From assembly GCF_901000735.1 (NCBI RefSeq), contig NC_081546.1, positions 25,236,529 through 25,300,528 of the forward strand: a stretch of DNA of 64,000 nt. Reading direction: 5' to 3'. This document shows, piece after piece, positions 45,065 through 56,276 of the stretch (positions are counted from its first letter, which is position 1; each line of letters opens with the position of its first letter). The position numbers were made by a program, and so were the translations under genes. The notes below the pieces were generated by a model. It was not told where the DNA came from. It saw only the letters and a program-made list of their open reading frames with translations, and made no database searches. This stretch comes from Corylus avellana (lineage: Eukaryota; Streptophyta; Magnoliopsida; Fagales; Betulaceae).

Positions 45065-46099
45065 GTTGAGATGAAAAAGAGAGAAGGGGTTGAGCGGTTT
45101 TGTAGGACAGTATGCTACTGGGATGGCTGGTTAAATAAAGGCCAACTTACTTGCCAGCTGGGTGAGTATGAGAAACTAGATGTGACGTGTCTTTTTGCTA
45201 ATAAAAATGTCATTGATACTTTTACTGCCCTTTTTATGTTATATTAAAAATACAGAAAACTTCATTTTAATTCACTAAATTTACTAGCGATTTGATAAAT
45301 TTTTTTAAAATTCTTAAATTTCTGAATTTGAATATTTAAGTTTTCAATTGCTTTTAATGCGGACCTCTTTATCAATTTTAACCGTTAAAATATGAAAAAA
45401 GATCAAAACCTTCTTGATTTTTTTTTTCAAATAAAAAAACGTTTTGGAATTAAAGGTAAAGTTAAAATTTTATACAAAAATCAGGGATATAAACGTCATA
45501 TAATATTTAAAATTTAACGGAGTGATCCATATTAAAAATTTGAGAGCAATTACAAGTTTAAAGGTTCAAAGTGAAAATTTTGAAAATTTGAAAAAAAATT
45601 GTCAAAACACGTAAAAATTCATCGACTAAATTGAAGTTCCCCTTAATAATATAAAAGAAATTTAGAGTAACATTTTCATTTCTCTGGATGTTTTCTTAGT
45701 TTTAAGAACATCAAAATAATTTGTTTTTTTTTAAAAATAATTCAACACTTAAAAAATAAAATAAAACAAAGTAAAAGCTAATGCTTTTCACTCAACACGA
45801 CCAAGAAAAAAATGCACGTGGAATCACGGGGTTAACAGGTTGGCATTGATTGAATATTGAATCATTGATGGCATGTCCAAGAAAAAGATACGAAAGAATC
45901 GGTATTTTCATCGGGTAGTGGGGCGCAGTGCATGCATCAACGACCAAGGCAGGACACTGCACGAAAAGATGCTTAACGGGACGTGTACCGAAGGAAAAGG
46001 CAAAGAAAAAACAAAAAAAAAGGCCAAACTCCTTTTACAAAAACTTGTACTGCACCAAAAGATGCTGAGCGGGACGTGTTTTGCATGAAGTTTTGCCAC

Positions 46100-46370
46100 A
46101 TTGTTTCAATCTCGCTAACCGTGTTTGACATTGGATCCCAACCAAACCCTATTTGATTTGATAATCCAAGAGTTCTTTAAATTCTCAGTCAAACTTGTCA
46201 CAACACTGCACTGCAGTTTACTTAAACCCAACAATGTTAGAAAATTCGGATGCAATGGAATCCAACCTCTCTGTGTATGTGTCCCCTGACAATTTTGCCG
46301 CGTTTCAGCATGTCCACCAAATATTCTACGAAGGTGGTTTCAATATATGGTAGCCATGACATCTAATTTA
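46100..46370 (-). pseudogene. MYB/SANT-like domain fragment, copy 2, degraded
   Basis: SWLPYIETTFVEYLVDMLKR then GKIVRGHIHRE, followed by stops and frame changes. Counterpart of 36780-37095. Confidence 0.7.
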
Positions 46371-46493
46371 GTATAAATAAAAAGTTGAGACGAATAACAA
46401 TATAAATAAATACTATCATTGATTTCAAAAATTACCAAATATATACCTAACAAAACTTTGACTTGATTTCATTTTTTAATATTGTATTGAGTG

Positions 46494-46535
<42 letters not shown>

Positions 46536-47188
46536 AATGTCATACATTTTATGTGGCATCTGACGTGACTTGTCACCAAATCTAAGCAATGAAATGAATA
46601 AAATTTTAAAACAATTGATAAATTAATCTCATATCATAAGTAATATTCTAAAAAAAATGTCATAGCCAAAAGCAAGTAACTTTTGGAAGTGATGCAGAGC
46701 AGAACCAAATGAATAGCAACGGAGGAATGCTACAATGCATTCTACCCACCATCTACTCACCATCTCTTCACTTGCATTTTGATTTTTTCAAAAAAAAAAA
46801 AAAAGAAAAAGAAAAGAGTAAAGAGAGAAGAGATGGTGGGGCAGAATCAGATGACGTATTTCTTGGGGCTGGTGTTGGGCAATAAGAGATAGATGTCCTT
46901 GATTCTTGTGTTTGCCTTGTACAGTGAAACGTTCTCCTTTTGCTGCAGTCGAGGCTTTCTCTTTACTTTTACCTATGATTTTTTTTTTTTTTTGTTCTCT
47001 TATCTTTTTTCGTGGTGACTTTATTGTATGAAAGCACCTTTCGTATCATTAATTTCATATAAAAGCATAGGCAAATCTTTTATAATAATCAGATTTGATT
47101 ATTATTAATATTTTTTCTCTTCAGCAAAATAATTATTTTATAGTTTTTTTTTAATATAAATAGTAAATAGATTAAGTATATTTATTAT

Positions 47189-47660
47189 AACGTTAAAAAA
47201 ATTGATGTTTTTTGACGTGCCAAACAGTAACAAAATTTTGCCACCTCAGTAATTATTGACGTGCAAAAAAGTGACACATCAACAAATTTTTTTTTGACGT
47301 GTCAAAAGTGGTACGTCAATATTTATTGACTTATTGAATCTAGCACGTCAGGATTTACTAACATATCAAGTATATTTGAATTCAATTTCATTTTTAAAAA
47401 TTTTATTTAAAAAATTTAATATTTAAATATTTATTGACGTGCTAAAATTAGACACGTCAGGAAATATTGACCTGTCATTTTGACACGTTAATAATTTTTT
47501 TTTTTTTTTGATTTATTATTGTCCATCAAGTAATATAGAAAAAAAAAATTGATTTATTATTGTCCATCAAGTAATATAAAAAAAATAAAAAATAAAAAAT
47601 AAAAAAACTGTTTTCTGACATGCTAAAACACGTCAGAAAACAGTTTCTTTTTTATTCTTT
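47189..47660. repeat. TGACGTG/CACGTCA-rich interspersed repeats with terminal hairpin
   Basis: At least ten half-palindromes (TTGACGTGC, TGACGTGTCAAA, GTACGTCAATA, GACACGTCAGG) in both orientations among AT-rich DNA. At 47606-47646 two arms ACTGTTTTCTGAC / GTCAGAAAACAGT form a near-perfect hairpin. It looks like the subterminal region of another DNA transposon; no termini were found. Confidence 0.6.
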
Positions 47661-47682
47661 TATATATATATTTCAGGTTTAT

Positions 47683-48822
47683 TTATTTTATATATATTCC
47701 AACTAGCACGTAGATGCCAGACTTTGGTCCTCTCTCAGTGTTGCCTAGACGTAGATGCTCCATTTGGTGGTGGTAACCTATGGACTGCATCAGATTTTCC
47801 AGGACAGCTAAACGTTTGTCCATGGTGACCTTATCTTCCCTAGCTTCCATTCTTTGATCAGCTAGTTCTCTCCTAAGACCCTCCATTCGCTCACAAATGG
47901 ATCGGTATTGGATGGCTCGAATATCAATGGAGGCCTCTTCTTCAACTTCTGCCACCGGCTCAGTTGCCGATTCATCTTCAGCCATGGGCTCAGCCTCCTC
48001 TGCCTCTTCCTCTTCCTCTGGAAGTGCTTGGGGCATATAAGAGCAACTCTTATTCCATTGGCGAATGCCAAATATGGGAGTGGTTGTGACTAGTTCGTCT
48101 GCTGCAGTGCCCTTGATTCCCTTTTTTCGAAGAATATATGTGATTAAGTATGGGAACGGCAACCCCCATGAGTGAGTGGACTCTGCTCCCCCAACATGTA
48201 CTCCATTCCAAAATTTGTAGATTTGGTTCCAGATAATTTTAGGAATGGAATACCAGGCATCCTTGTGAAAGGCGTAAAGGGTTTGTAGAAATTGATATCG
48301 CCTTTGCGTTTTGTGTCCCAAGGGGAAGGCATTGGGATGAAGCAGCGAATCCACGAACCATAACCTTCGTGGCAACTTGAACCGGTTGCCAGTATTGTGG
48401 TGGGCATCTGCATAGTCCCATTGGCACATATCTTCGATGATCTCTGCCACATAATAGCGGGCCGGTTGCGCAGCAAGATTGGCAGTTTCGGGAGGATGCT
48501 CATCGTTGCATTGCAATGCAGCAGCTATGTCAGCTCTCGTCACATGCACAATTTGCCCTCAAACTTTGAAGGAGATAGCGGCCAAGTTGGTACAATCATG
48601 GGAGAGCTTGGCGTAGAATTCAACAACCAGCTTCCGGTAGACAGTAGAGGTGACTGATTTGAAGAGCTTCTTGAGACCCCTTCGCCTAAACTCGGCAACC
48701 GCCCATTGAGTTGCCTCGTTATTTTGGAAATCTTCTCTGATGGTGAAGGTGGTTTCAAACAGGAGCTCCCGCTCTTCAAAAGCTGGTGGGGGAGAAATAT
48801 CCTGAGCACGTGTTCTAGGCAT
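47683..48822 (-). pseudogene. Retrotransposon-associated putative plant transposon protein (PF20167 type)
   Basis: Starts MPRTRAQDISPPPAFEEREL; YRKLVVEFYAKLSHD and HVTRADIAAALQCND follow the pattern common to this plant family (LV.EFYANL...V.G..V......I...L). One in-frame stop at 48559-48561 after SFKV; otherwise open to 47683. A Glu-rich stretch (EEEEEAEEAEP) precedes a C-terminal coiled coil (MEGLRRELADQRMEAREDKV). Biochemical role unknown. Confidence 0.7.
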
Positions 48823-49199
48823 TAGGGAGTTGGTTGGGGACTTTTGTCGAACACGTAGTGTGCACTCCGATTGACTTACAATGACAACTTCGGCCAAGGA
48901 TGCTCCAAACTCCCTGCAAACACACCACAAATTCAACACAGAGGCAATGTGGGTGGATAAACACCCACTATTGCGAGAAAAAAAAAATTGAAAAAATATG
49001 GAGATTGGAGGAGTGGTCGGTGATGTTTTAGGGTTGGGGTGAGGTTGGCATGTCATGTGGCTTTCGGTGAGAAGATGGTGGTATAGTGGCCAGAAAAGGG
49101 TCTTAGATGGTGGTGGTGTAGTGGGTTTGGTGAAATCTAGTTGTAAAATGGGTGAAAGATGAGTGGCGGAGGTGGAGATTTGGGAAGGAACTGTTTAGG

Positions 49200-49400
49200 G
49201 TAGTTCGCCGGGAGAGATGTTGTGGCCCATGGAAAAAAATTGACCTAAATAGTTCGCAGGCCTTGCTGTTCGAGTGTGCTCGATCGCATTTGGGCAGAGG
49301 CGCGCATGTCTGGGCATAGTGCGCTCAATCGCACTAACAGAAAATACGTAGCCCCTCTCGGTTACCACGCTCAATCGCAGGTACCCTGCAATCAATCGTA
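49200..49400. repeat. CGATCGCA-motif cluster in gypsy element
   Basis: Four CTCGATCGCA / CTCAATCGCA / CAATCGTAG motifs. Similar clusters occur in this element's 5' untranslated region (51160-51240) and LTR (52430-52540), and in the CACTA element (14575-14645). Confidence 0.7.
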
Positions 49401-49639
49401 GTATCAGAATGTGAAATTTTTTTTTCCTTTTTTTACAAAAGAAAAATAAAAGGTTAAAACATCAGAGATAGTCAAGACATGTGTGAAGGAAGAAAGTGAG
49501 ATGAAACAAAACGAGATAGAAAATGTTACTGTCCTCTTTGTGGCATCAGTACCACTTTTGTGGGTAGATGCGCTTGAGGTTCTTGCTTGCTCAATGCATC
49601 TACTGATGGCTGTAGGACTCCTAGTATGAAGAGCTGCAC

Positions 49640-51096
49640 TTGAGCTCTTCAGAATTAGGCTCAAGTGCTCTTGTAGGAGTGGGACCTCTTTGAACTGTGA
49701 CTGCCTTCAGCTGCTGGTGATTGCTTGGGTTAGGTACTGTTTGAGCTGGGAATTCCCCCTGCTTCCTCTCACTTAGCTCCTTTGCCATCTAACCCATTTG
49801 CACTTCCAGCTTTTGGATGGCTTGCTCAGTCTTTGTATTGACATGTTTTTGATCAGCCATGAATTGTTGTTGTGAAGTCACCAGGCTATGTATCATATTC
49901 TCTAGTTGGTTCATCTTTGGCTCTTGAGCTGGTTGACGTGCTTGTTGGGTCCCCTTCTGCTGTCCTTGATTCTTATTCCAGGAGAAATTAGGATGGTTGT
50001 GCCATCCTGGATTGTAAGTATTAGAGTATGGGTTGTTCTTGTGGGGATAATTGTTTTGTCCCACAAATTTCACCTCTTCTTGTTCTGCAAAAGGACACTT
50101 CTTAGTGGTGTGATCTAAATGGGAACAAATAGCACATACCTGGCATTGCGTGTCCTGTTGTAGAGGTGAAGTTTTCTGAACAGTCTTGGCTTTGACAAGC
50201 ATATCCAATTTCTTTTCTACTGCAGCCAACTGATTAGTTGATCCTCCACTGAGATTCACCTCATACATGCCCTTGCTCTTAACTCCTCTCCTTCCTCGTG
50301 AACAGAATTGCTGTGAGTGTTCACTTAATGTCTCAAAAATTTCCACTGCTTCCTCACTACTCCTTTCCATAAGTGTCCCTCCGCAAGCTGAATCAACCAT
50401 CCCTTTGTTAGTGTCATCTAATCCTTCATAGAAAATTTATACCTGCTCATCTTGAGATATGTTGTGATGTGGACACTTTAGGAGTAAGGAATTGAAGTGA
50501 TCCTATGCTTCAAAGAACAAGTCTCCGTCTCGTTGTTGGAACATTTGAAGTTCCCTTTTAAGTTGCTTTGTCTTCTGGGCTGGGAAAAACCTCTTCTGAA
50601 ATTTGGTGGTCAATTCTTCCCAAGTATGAATGGACTCTGCAGGCAAGGAATTGTACCATAGTTTAGCATTATCTTTCAAGGAAAAAGGAAAGTGAACTAA
50701 CCTGAGTCTCTCTTGAGTGAGGCCTTGAACATTTTGCAACTTGCATAAGTCAAAGAATTCCTTAAGATGCAAGTTGGGATCCTCAGTAGCTGTGCCTCTG
50801 AAGTGGGTCAATGCATTGAGAATTTGGGGAGAGATATAATAACTGCCATCCACCTCCGGTTGATATGCTATGCATGAGGGTTGATGGAGGTTTGTTGGCA
50901 CGTATGCATGCTTCATTGGTCTCCTCACGCGTGGTGGATTTGCTTCTAGGGGTCTTGGCCCAATTGGATTTTCTGGCACGTCTTCCATTTCAACTTCGTC
51001 TTCTCCTTCTTTGTCTCTAGGTCATTGTCGAATTGTCCACTCAATTTCAGGATCGAGGGGAAAAACGGTTGAGGCTTGAGATCGACGACCTTGCAT
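49640..51096 (-). pseudogene. Ty3/gypsy gag with zinc knuckle
   Basis: From MQGRRSQASTVFPLDPEIEW (51096), one in-frame TGA at about 51025. The retrotransposon gag domain follows: FRGTATEDPNLHLKEFFDLC, LRLVHFPFSLKDNAKLWYNS and TWEELTTKFQKRFFPAQKTK. Two more stops near 50500 and 50440, then GGTLMERSSEEAVEIFETLS and a CCHC knuckle CAICSHLDHTTKKC. The end is near EFPAQTVPNPSNHQQ. It packages element RNA in active relatives; inactive here. Confidence 0.9.
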
Positions 51097-51382
51097 GAAC
51101 TTGATTACTTCTTCAGTTAGGCAGTTTCAGTACTGCCTGGTCCAGATGCTCCCTGGAAACACTATCGATCGCAGGTTGGTGCGTTCGATCGCTGTGCGCT
51201 AGATCGTACTTGGCTGACGATTGATCGCAATCACAGAATGCCAATCCGCAACCTGAAACAGAAAACATAAAAGTTAGGGAAAACAAGAAATTCTTTTTAT
51301 TATTATTTTTTTTTTGCTAACACTAATTTAAAAATTAAAATAACAAAACCAAAGGAAAATAATTTTTAAACAAAATTCGCCT

Positions 51383-51402
51383 TAATCCCGGCAACGGCGC
51401 CA
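51383..51402 (-). promoter_or_regulatory. tRNA-Asp primer-binding site of gypsy element
   Basis: Minus strand TGGCGCCGTTGCCGGGATTA, complementary to the 3' end of plant tRNA-Asp (one base short in the C run), six bases from the LTR. Confidence 0.9.
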
Positions 51403-51408
51403 AAAACT

Positions 51409-52671
51409 TGTTGTGCAATAATCTACCTAAATTAATAGGTAAGTAATTGTACGTTTTACTTGCAAGTGCACAAGGTCAACATGGTAGTATAAGGTTAAGT
51501 ACAGGATCATTCCCACGAGGATTGCTGAATTTATGTTTAAAAATGAATTCCTTAAGTAAAAACAAAGATTGATTGTTAAAGTGATGATAATATGGGGTAG
51601 GGCTTTGACATCCACCACTAATTATATCTAGTTAATATAACAATATGACAATGCTTTGATCATGTTATGCATATTTAATGTTTGCCGACCTAAAGGTATG
51701 GGTGTCTATTCTTTAAGCTATTGATTTCCCTAAGCAACGAATTAGGCATGGGTGTCTACTCTAATTCTTTTCTTTCTTAAAAGGGTTAGCATGGGTGTCT
51801 ACTAAATTGTTCTTTAAGAAAGCATAAATCTGTGAAAATCGACAAACACATGAGGCCTAGGGCATGGGTGTCTACTCCCGGTTCCCCATGTTGATTAACC
51901 TAAGAATCCGGTGTGGATATCTTTTGTTACTCTTATTAAACCCAAGATTCGATCATCCAAATTGATTTAATTAACTAGTCCATGCCACATGCATATGTTG
52001 ATCAAGCACACACATATGAGGAATTCATGAAAGCAGGAATTAACCAAGTTAAATAGCATAACATAACCATCACAAAGGCGCCAATATTGAAATATTAACT
52101 AAACATAACTAGGGCTTCAATCTAGCCCTACTAAATAAATTAGCTACACATAGAGTTGATGTTAAACATCTTCATAAAATAAAATAAAATAAAGGAAAGA
52201 ATAAACCCTTGTCTTGAGAGCTCCTATTCTTCTGCCTTCTCCAAGCCTCTTTATTCTAAAGACTTAAGAGTCTATTTATAGGCTTTAGAAGTCCTTGAAA
52301 AAGTAGTAAACCCTAAGGTTTTCGCAGGGTTCAGTCCTATTACAATTTGGAGTTTGAAAAACCCTAATATAGAAATAGGGACATTGTAGCCGCCACTTGG
52401 AATGTCTCCTGCGCACGGGTGCGCTCGATCACAGTCCTTCTTTTGCCTGCGCTCGATCGCTCCTAGCCTGGTTCGTGCAGCATCTTCTCTAGTATTGCAC
52501 TCGATCGCAGGTACCCTGCGATTGATAGTAGTACCAGGGGGCTCTAATTTTCCCATCTTCTCTTTTTGAGCCTAAATCACCCAGTTTTACTTCACTTTCT
52601 TCCAAAAGCCTGTGAAAACATCAAAAACACAAAATGAAGGGCTGAAAATATGAATATTTTAGCGCTTATCA
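51409..52671 (-). repeat. Ty3/gypsy 5' LTR, 1263 bp
   Basis: On the minus strand it starts TGATAAGCGCTAAAATATTC and ends TTGCACAACA. It contains four or five GCATGGGTGTCTACT-type short repeats (51690-51880) and a CGATCGCA cluster. The second LTR is absent, so age cannot be estimated here. Confidence 0.85.
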
Positions 52672-53395
52672 GAACGTCATCCCCTTTGGGTTAAAAAATG
52701 CCCCAAGTGAATTTTAAAACATCATGAATGAAATATTTGACCCTATAGCACATTTCTCAATTGTTTATATAGATGATGTCCTCATATTTTCAAAGTCAAT
52801 TGATGAACACTGGAGACATCTTCATTCGTTTCCCAATATCATCAAAGTTAGTGGTTTAGTTGTTTCAGCTACAAAAATCAATTTGTTTCAAACAAAAATC
52901 AGATTTCTAAGATTCAACATCAGTCAAGGAATGGTTAAACCCATTGACCGGGCCATTCAATTTGTAGACAAATTTCCTGATATTATCCTTGATAAAAGCC
53001 AGCTTCAAAGATTCCTAGGATCTTTAAATTATGTTACTGAATTTTATCAAAATCTTAGCAAACATTGTAAACCATTGTATGATCGTCTTAAAAGCATCCC
53101 TCCACCTTGGACAGATCTTCATACTTCAATTGTCCAAGAAGTCAAAAAATATGTCAAGACTTTGCCCTGTCTTGGCATTACTGAAGTAAAAGCTTTCAAA
53201 ATTGTAGAAACAGACGCCTCCAACATTGGATATGGGGGTATTCTCAAACTGAAAATCTCTCCAGATTCTCCTGAACAAATTGTTTGTTTCCATTCAGGAA
53301 TTTGGAATTCAGCACAAAGTAATAATAGTACTATTAAAAAAGAGATTTTATCTATAGTATTATGCATCTCAAAGTTTCAAAGTGATTTGTTAAAT
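52672..53395 (+). pseudogene. EPRV RT/RNase H fragment, lineage X, plus strand
   Basis: Begins NVIPFGLKNAPSEF right at the LTR edge, one stop, then VYIDDVLIFSKSIDEHWRHL, QLQRFLGSLNYVTEFY and RNase H ETDASNIGYGGILKLKIS to FQSDLLN. At about 53395 it abuts minus-strand RT of another lineage. Fingers and the first half of the palm are missing. Confidence 0.9.
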
Positions 53396-53399
53396 CTGG

Positions 53400-53993
53400 A
53401 ATTTAGTAATGCATAAAACGACAGAAAGAATTTCTTTTTTAATAGTTTATAATTAATTTGCGCTTTATTCCAGGATCTAGAATGAAAGCGAATGATTTGT
53501 TCAGGATATTTTGGGGAAGATCCTGGAGAAACAACCTGTTTCAGAATACCTCCAAATCCAATTTCAGAGGCATCAGTATCAACAATTTTGAAAGAATTAT
53601 CAGAAGAGATACCTAAGCGAGGGTGAGTTTTAACATGAAGCTGAATTTCTTTGACAAGAGAAGTATGCGTATCAGACCAAGGGGGAGGATTATTTTGCAA
53701 CCTGTCAAACAAAGGTTTGCTGTGCTTTCGTAAATCTTTGTAGAAATCAGCAATATAATTAAGAGAACCAAGAAATCTTTGGAGTTGGGATTTATCAGAG
53801 ATAACATCAGCGAATTTGTCAGCAAATTGAATAGCCCTGTCAATAGGACGAATTTGACCTTTAGAGATATCAAATCCAAGAAATCTAATCTTATCCTGGA
53901 AGAGTTTGATCTTTTTGGCTGAAACAACAAGCCCGTTATGTTTGCTGGTTTCTAGAAACGAATTCAGATGTTTCCAATGTTCATCAATGGTTT
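53400..53993 (-). pseudogene. EPRV RT/RNase H fragment, lineage Z-like, minus strand
   Basis: Open over nearly 200 codons: IDEHWKHLNSFLETSKHNG, GLVVSAKKIKLFQDKIRFLG, SQLQRFLGSLNYIADFYKDL, NPPPWSDTHTS and VDTDASEIGFGGILKQV. It starts just after the YIDD box. Clearly distinct from lineage X (for example SDTHTSLVKEIQLHVK against TDLHTSIVQEVKKYVK). Both edges are breakpoints: X RT at 53400 and an F-box gene fragment at 53993. Confidence 0.85.
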
Positions 53994-54395
53994 AAGGCAC
54001 TTCCTCTCAATGTTACAACCTGGAACTGGAAGATAAAATTTGCTATTAAGCTTGGTTTTGCGCCGCTCGTTTCGATCAACAGGAGGAGCAGTTTTGAAAA
54101 TGCAATCAAGATCAACCCAGTGAAGGGTTGCAGAGGGACAACCGACACTTTTGGGGTGGAGCAAGAGCTCAAGGGTTGGAGCTCTTGTGCAATGCATAGA
54201 AGCGAAAAGAGGGTCTGAGACTAAAATGCGCCAAGTTGTACATATGCACCTAGAGACCAAGATTGACTTGAACGGCAGCCTTGAGAGAATGTCGATGAGG
54301 ATAGGGCCTGGGAGGTCCATCATGGTTGTGCATGCTGCCAATGCTGCTGATGCTGATGATGATGGTTCTTTTGTAGATTGGGAGACCGGTCGCAA
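53994..54395 (-). pseudogene. Host F-box protein N-terminal fragment between EPRV pieces
   Basis: MMDLPGPILIDILSRLPFKS, CICTTWRILVSDPLFASMH and PTLELLLHPK form a typical plant F-box domain (substrate receptor of SCF ubiquitin ligases, binding SKP1). Roughly 100 residues remain; the associated-interaction C-terminus is absent and the frame runs into viral sequence at 53990. The start at about 54320 (MMDLPG) is more likely than the upstream MRPVSQ, although both are in frame. Confidence 0.8.
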
Positions 54396-54412
54396 TGATC
54401 TTCTTCCTCATT

Positions 54413-54993
54413 TGCCAGATGGCAATCAATTTTAAGCATCTTCGATTTTGATATTGAATACATCAAAGGAGATCAAAATTCTATACCTGATTTCCTCACT
54501 CTTGAATTTTTTGCAGGGAAAAGATGGCTGACAAGCCACAATCCAGTAAAAACAAAAATAAAACATCTTCCATCAAGTCACAACCAAGTCACCATATAGT
54601 CATGAGCCTAGGAAATGTAAACCCCAATGACACATGTTCACCCATTAACATGTTAAACAAGTTTCAGGTTCTTGGTTCTCCAAGACCTACTTTTTCATCA
54701 ACTTTAGCATCCCCAAGCCATCCGGACCCTTACCAGTTGGTAGAATGTCCTACAGCAACCATTATCCCTACCCAACAGAACTCTTCAAAACACATACAGC
54801 AGCAAAAATTCTATACCACCCAGCCAATTACCCATACCAATCGATCTAGATTTGTCCAAAAAACATATATAGAAAATCTGTTTTTTATAGAACATGACCA
54901 GCGTCACCTCAAGAATCATTTGGATCTTGTAAAGAATTATTTCCCTCCTAAATGGAATTTCATTCCATTTCACCCATCTAAATCCATTTACTT
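54413..54993 (+). pseudogene. EPRV RNase H end and ORF2 N-terminus, lineage X, plus strand
   Basis: RNase H tail FDFDIEYIKGDQNSIPDFL, then one extra T in the GAATTTTTTGCAG run shifts the ORF1 end. ORF2 starts MADKPQSSKNKNK at 54524 and stays open through CSPINMLNKFQVLG, SHPDPYQLVECPTA and FFIEHDQRHLKNHL to FIPFHPSKS, where at about 54993 it jumps to lineage Z RNase H. Confidence 0.85.
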
Positions 54994-55224
54994 AATCAAA
55001 AATTTCTTTTGCATATTGATTGTAAATCTGCTAAGTATATTTTGAAAAAGGATGTTGAAAACGTTGCATCAAAACAAATTTTTGCCAGATGGCAAGCCAT
55101 TTTAAGTGTTTTTTATTTTGATATTGAATACATTAAAGGTTCTAATAATTCAATTGCTGATTTCCTTACTCGTGAATTTTTGCAGAGCCACAATGGCCAG
55201 CAAAAAGGGCGAGGAAAAGATTAA
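54994..55224 (+). pseudogene. EPRV RNase H C-terminus, lineage Z
   Basis: HIDCKSAKYILKKDVENVAS, QIFARWQAILSVFYF, IEYIKGSNNSIADFLTREFL then QSHNG... to a stop at 55224. It overlaps ORF2 (ATG at 55192) by 33 bases in another frame. The normal end of an RT-bearing ORF1. Confidence 0.85.
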
Positions 55225-56276
55225 TCCCGTTTTAAAACCTGCAGCTACTATTCCTCACCCCCTCCTCCTAATACTCCTATTGCTACTCAATTCTCAAGTC
55301 TTTCCCCATTCTACTCTCAAATTTCTCAGTCAAATACTTCTGCTTTTAGTCATTTCTCTAAACCAGAAACTATGGCTCCTCCTGAGGAACCTAGTCCCCC
55401 TCTTGCCAATATTACCATTCCTTTTATTGCTCTCCCTTTCTCTCAGTATTTATTTTCTTCTGAAGATCATTCTAAGACTCCAAAGCAGTTGGCTCATTCT
55501 TACTTTCCCCCGAATTTTCACTGGATTCCTGAACATCCTTTGAAGGACTTATCATATTATACTGGTATTTTAACCCAAACCAATTATGTTCAGTTCAGAC
55601 CAATTTTTAGCAAAACCAAGAATCCGCAAACGATTGTTGGTACTATAGCATATTTTGTCAATTTCATCTCTATCGATGATTGGAATTCTCATCCTTCCGC
55701 TCTAAGACCTTCCCCCAATTCTCACATTCCCTATTCTTATTATGATTATGTTGATGTCTGGTTCCAATTTATGCTTTTCCAAAATTCTGAATTTAAATAT
55801 TTTGGTTTATCAATTTTGATAAGAAATTTAATGGTTTTCTCCCTGCTTGGTTTAACCAGTGGTGGAGTCAATTTGGTCTTACTTTAAATGTTCACCCTCC
55901 TCAGCTTGTTCATGCTTACCATCTGTTTTCAGCCCATATCACCTGTGACGGCTGCTGTAATGATTACAATCCCATTTTCCCACATATGCTTCATCTTGCT
56001 AAGAAATTCAAAATTCCTTGGTTTCTAAGATAGAGTTATGCTAAGAATGAAGAAAAAATTGAAAGACATTGGTTTCAAGCTAAAACCTGGGAAAAATCCC
56101 CCAGAATTGACCCCATTGTCAAAAAGGTTGAAAATTTAGTTCAAAAAATTTCAACTACTTTGCCACTCTTGGCTCCAGTTCCACCTCCAATTCCTTTCTC
56201 CCCCTCTTCAACTATTTCTAAAAAGAAACAATGGATTAAAACCTTTCTTGACTCCATCTCCGATGATGAAGATTGA
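55192..56276 (+). pseudogene. EPRV ORF2, lineage Z
   Basis: Starts MASKKGEEKINPVLKPA, frame change near 55250, then MAPPEEPSPPLANITIPFIA, YFPPNFHWIPEHPLKDLSYY, PYSYYDYVDVWFQFMLFQN. Frame change near 55800, then NYNPIFP-like, KKFKIPWFLR, a stop, KIERHWFQAKTWE, a Pro-rich run and KKKQWIKTFLDSISDDED with stop at 56274-56276. It shares the N-terminal half with Y ORF2, but the C-terminus is different. Unknown function. Confidence 0.85.

Larger units (their letters stand above)
44473..47188. repeat. Tandem duplication, copy 2
   Basis: Diverged copy of 34659-37813; homology begins at AACGCC immediately after the CACTA terminus and ends where a TGACGTG-rich repeat begins. A (TA)n expansion lies at about 46496-46532. 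A small unique insertion at 46725-46850 has an inverted CACCATCTCTTCACTTG / GAAGAGATGGTG pair around an A-rich centre. Confidence 0.85.
47683..52671 (-). mobile_element. Ty3/gypsy LTR retrotransposon, 5' part only
   Basis: Minus-strand order: LTR (52671-51409), tRNA-Asp primer site, gag (51096 to about 49640), then an extra ORF of the putative plant transposon type (48822-47683). No protease, RT or integrase and no second LTR in this window. The right edge truncates EPRV RT, so it inserted into or recombined with viral DNA. LTR and primer site point to the Athila/Tat group. Confidence 0.8.

Noticed and set aside
53613..53930. 105-codon leucine-rich frame on the minus strand
   Set aside because: It is a shadow frame of the Z-like RT fragment 53400-53993.
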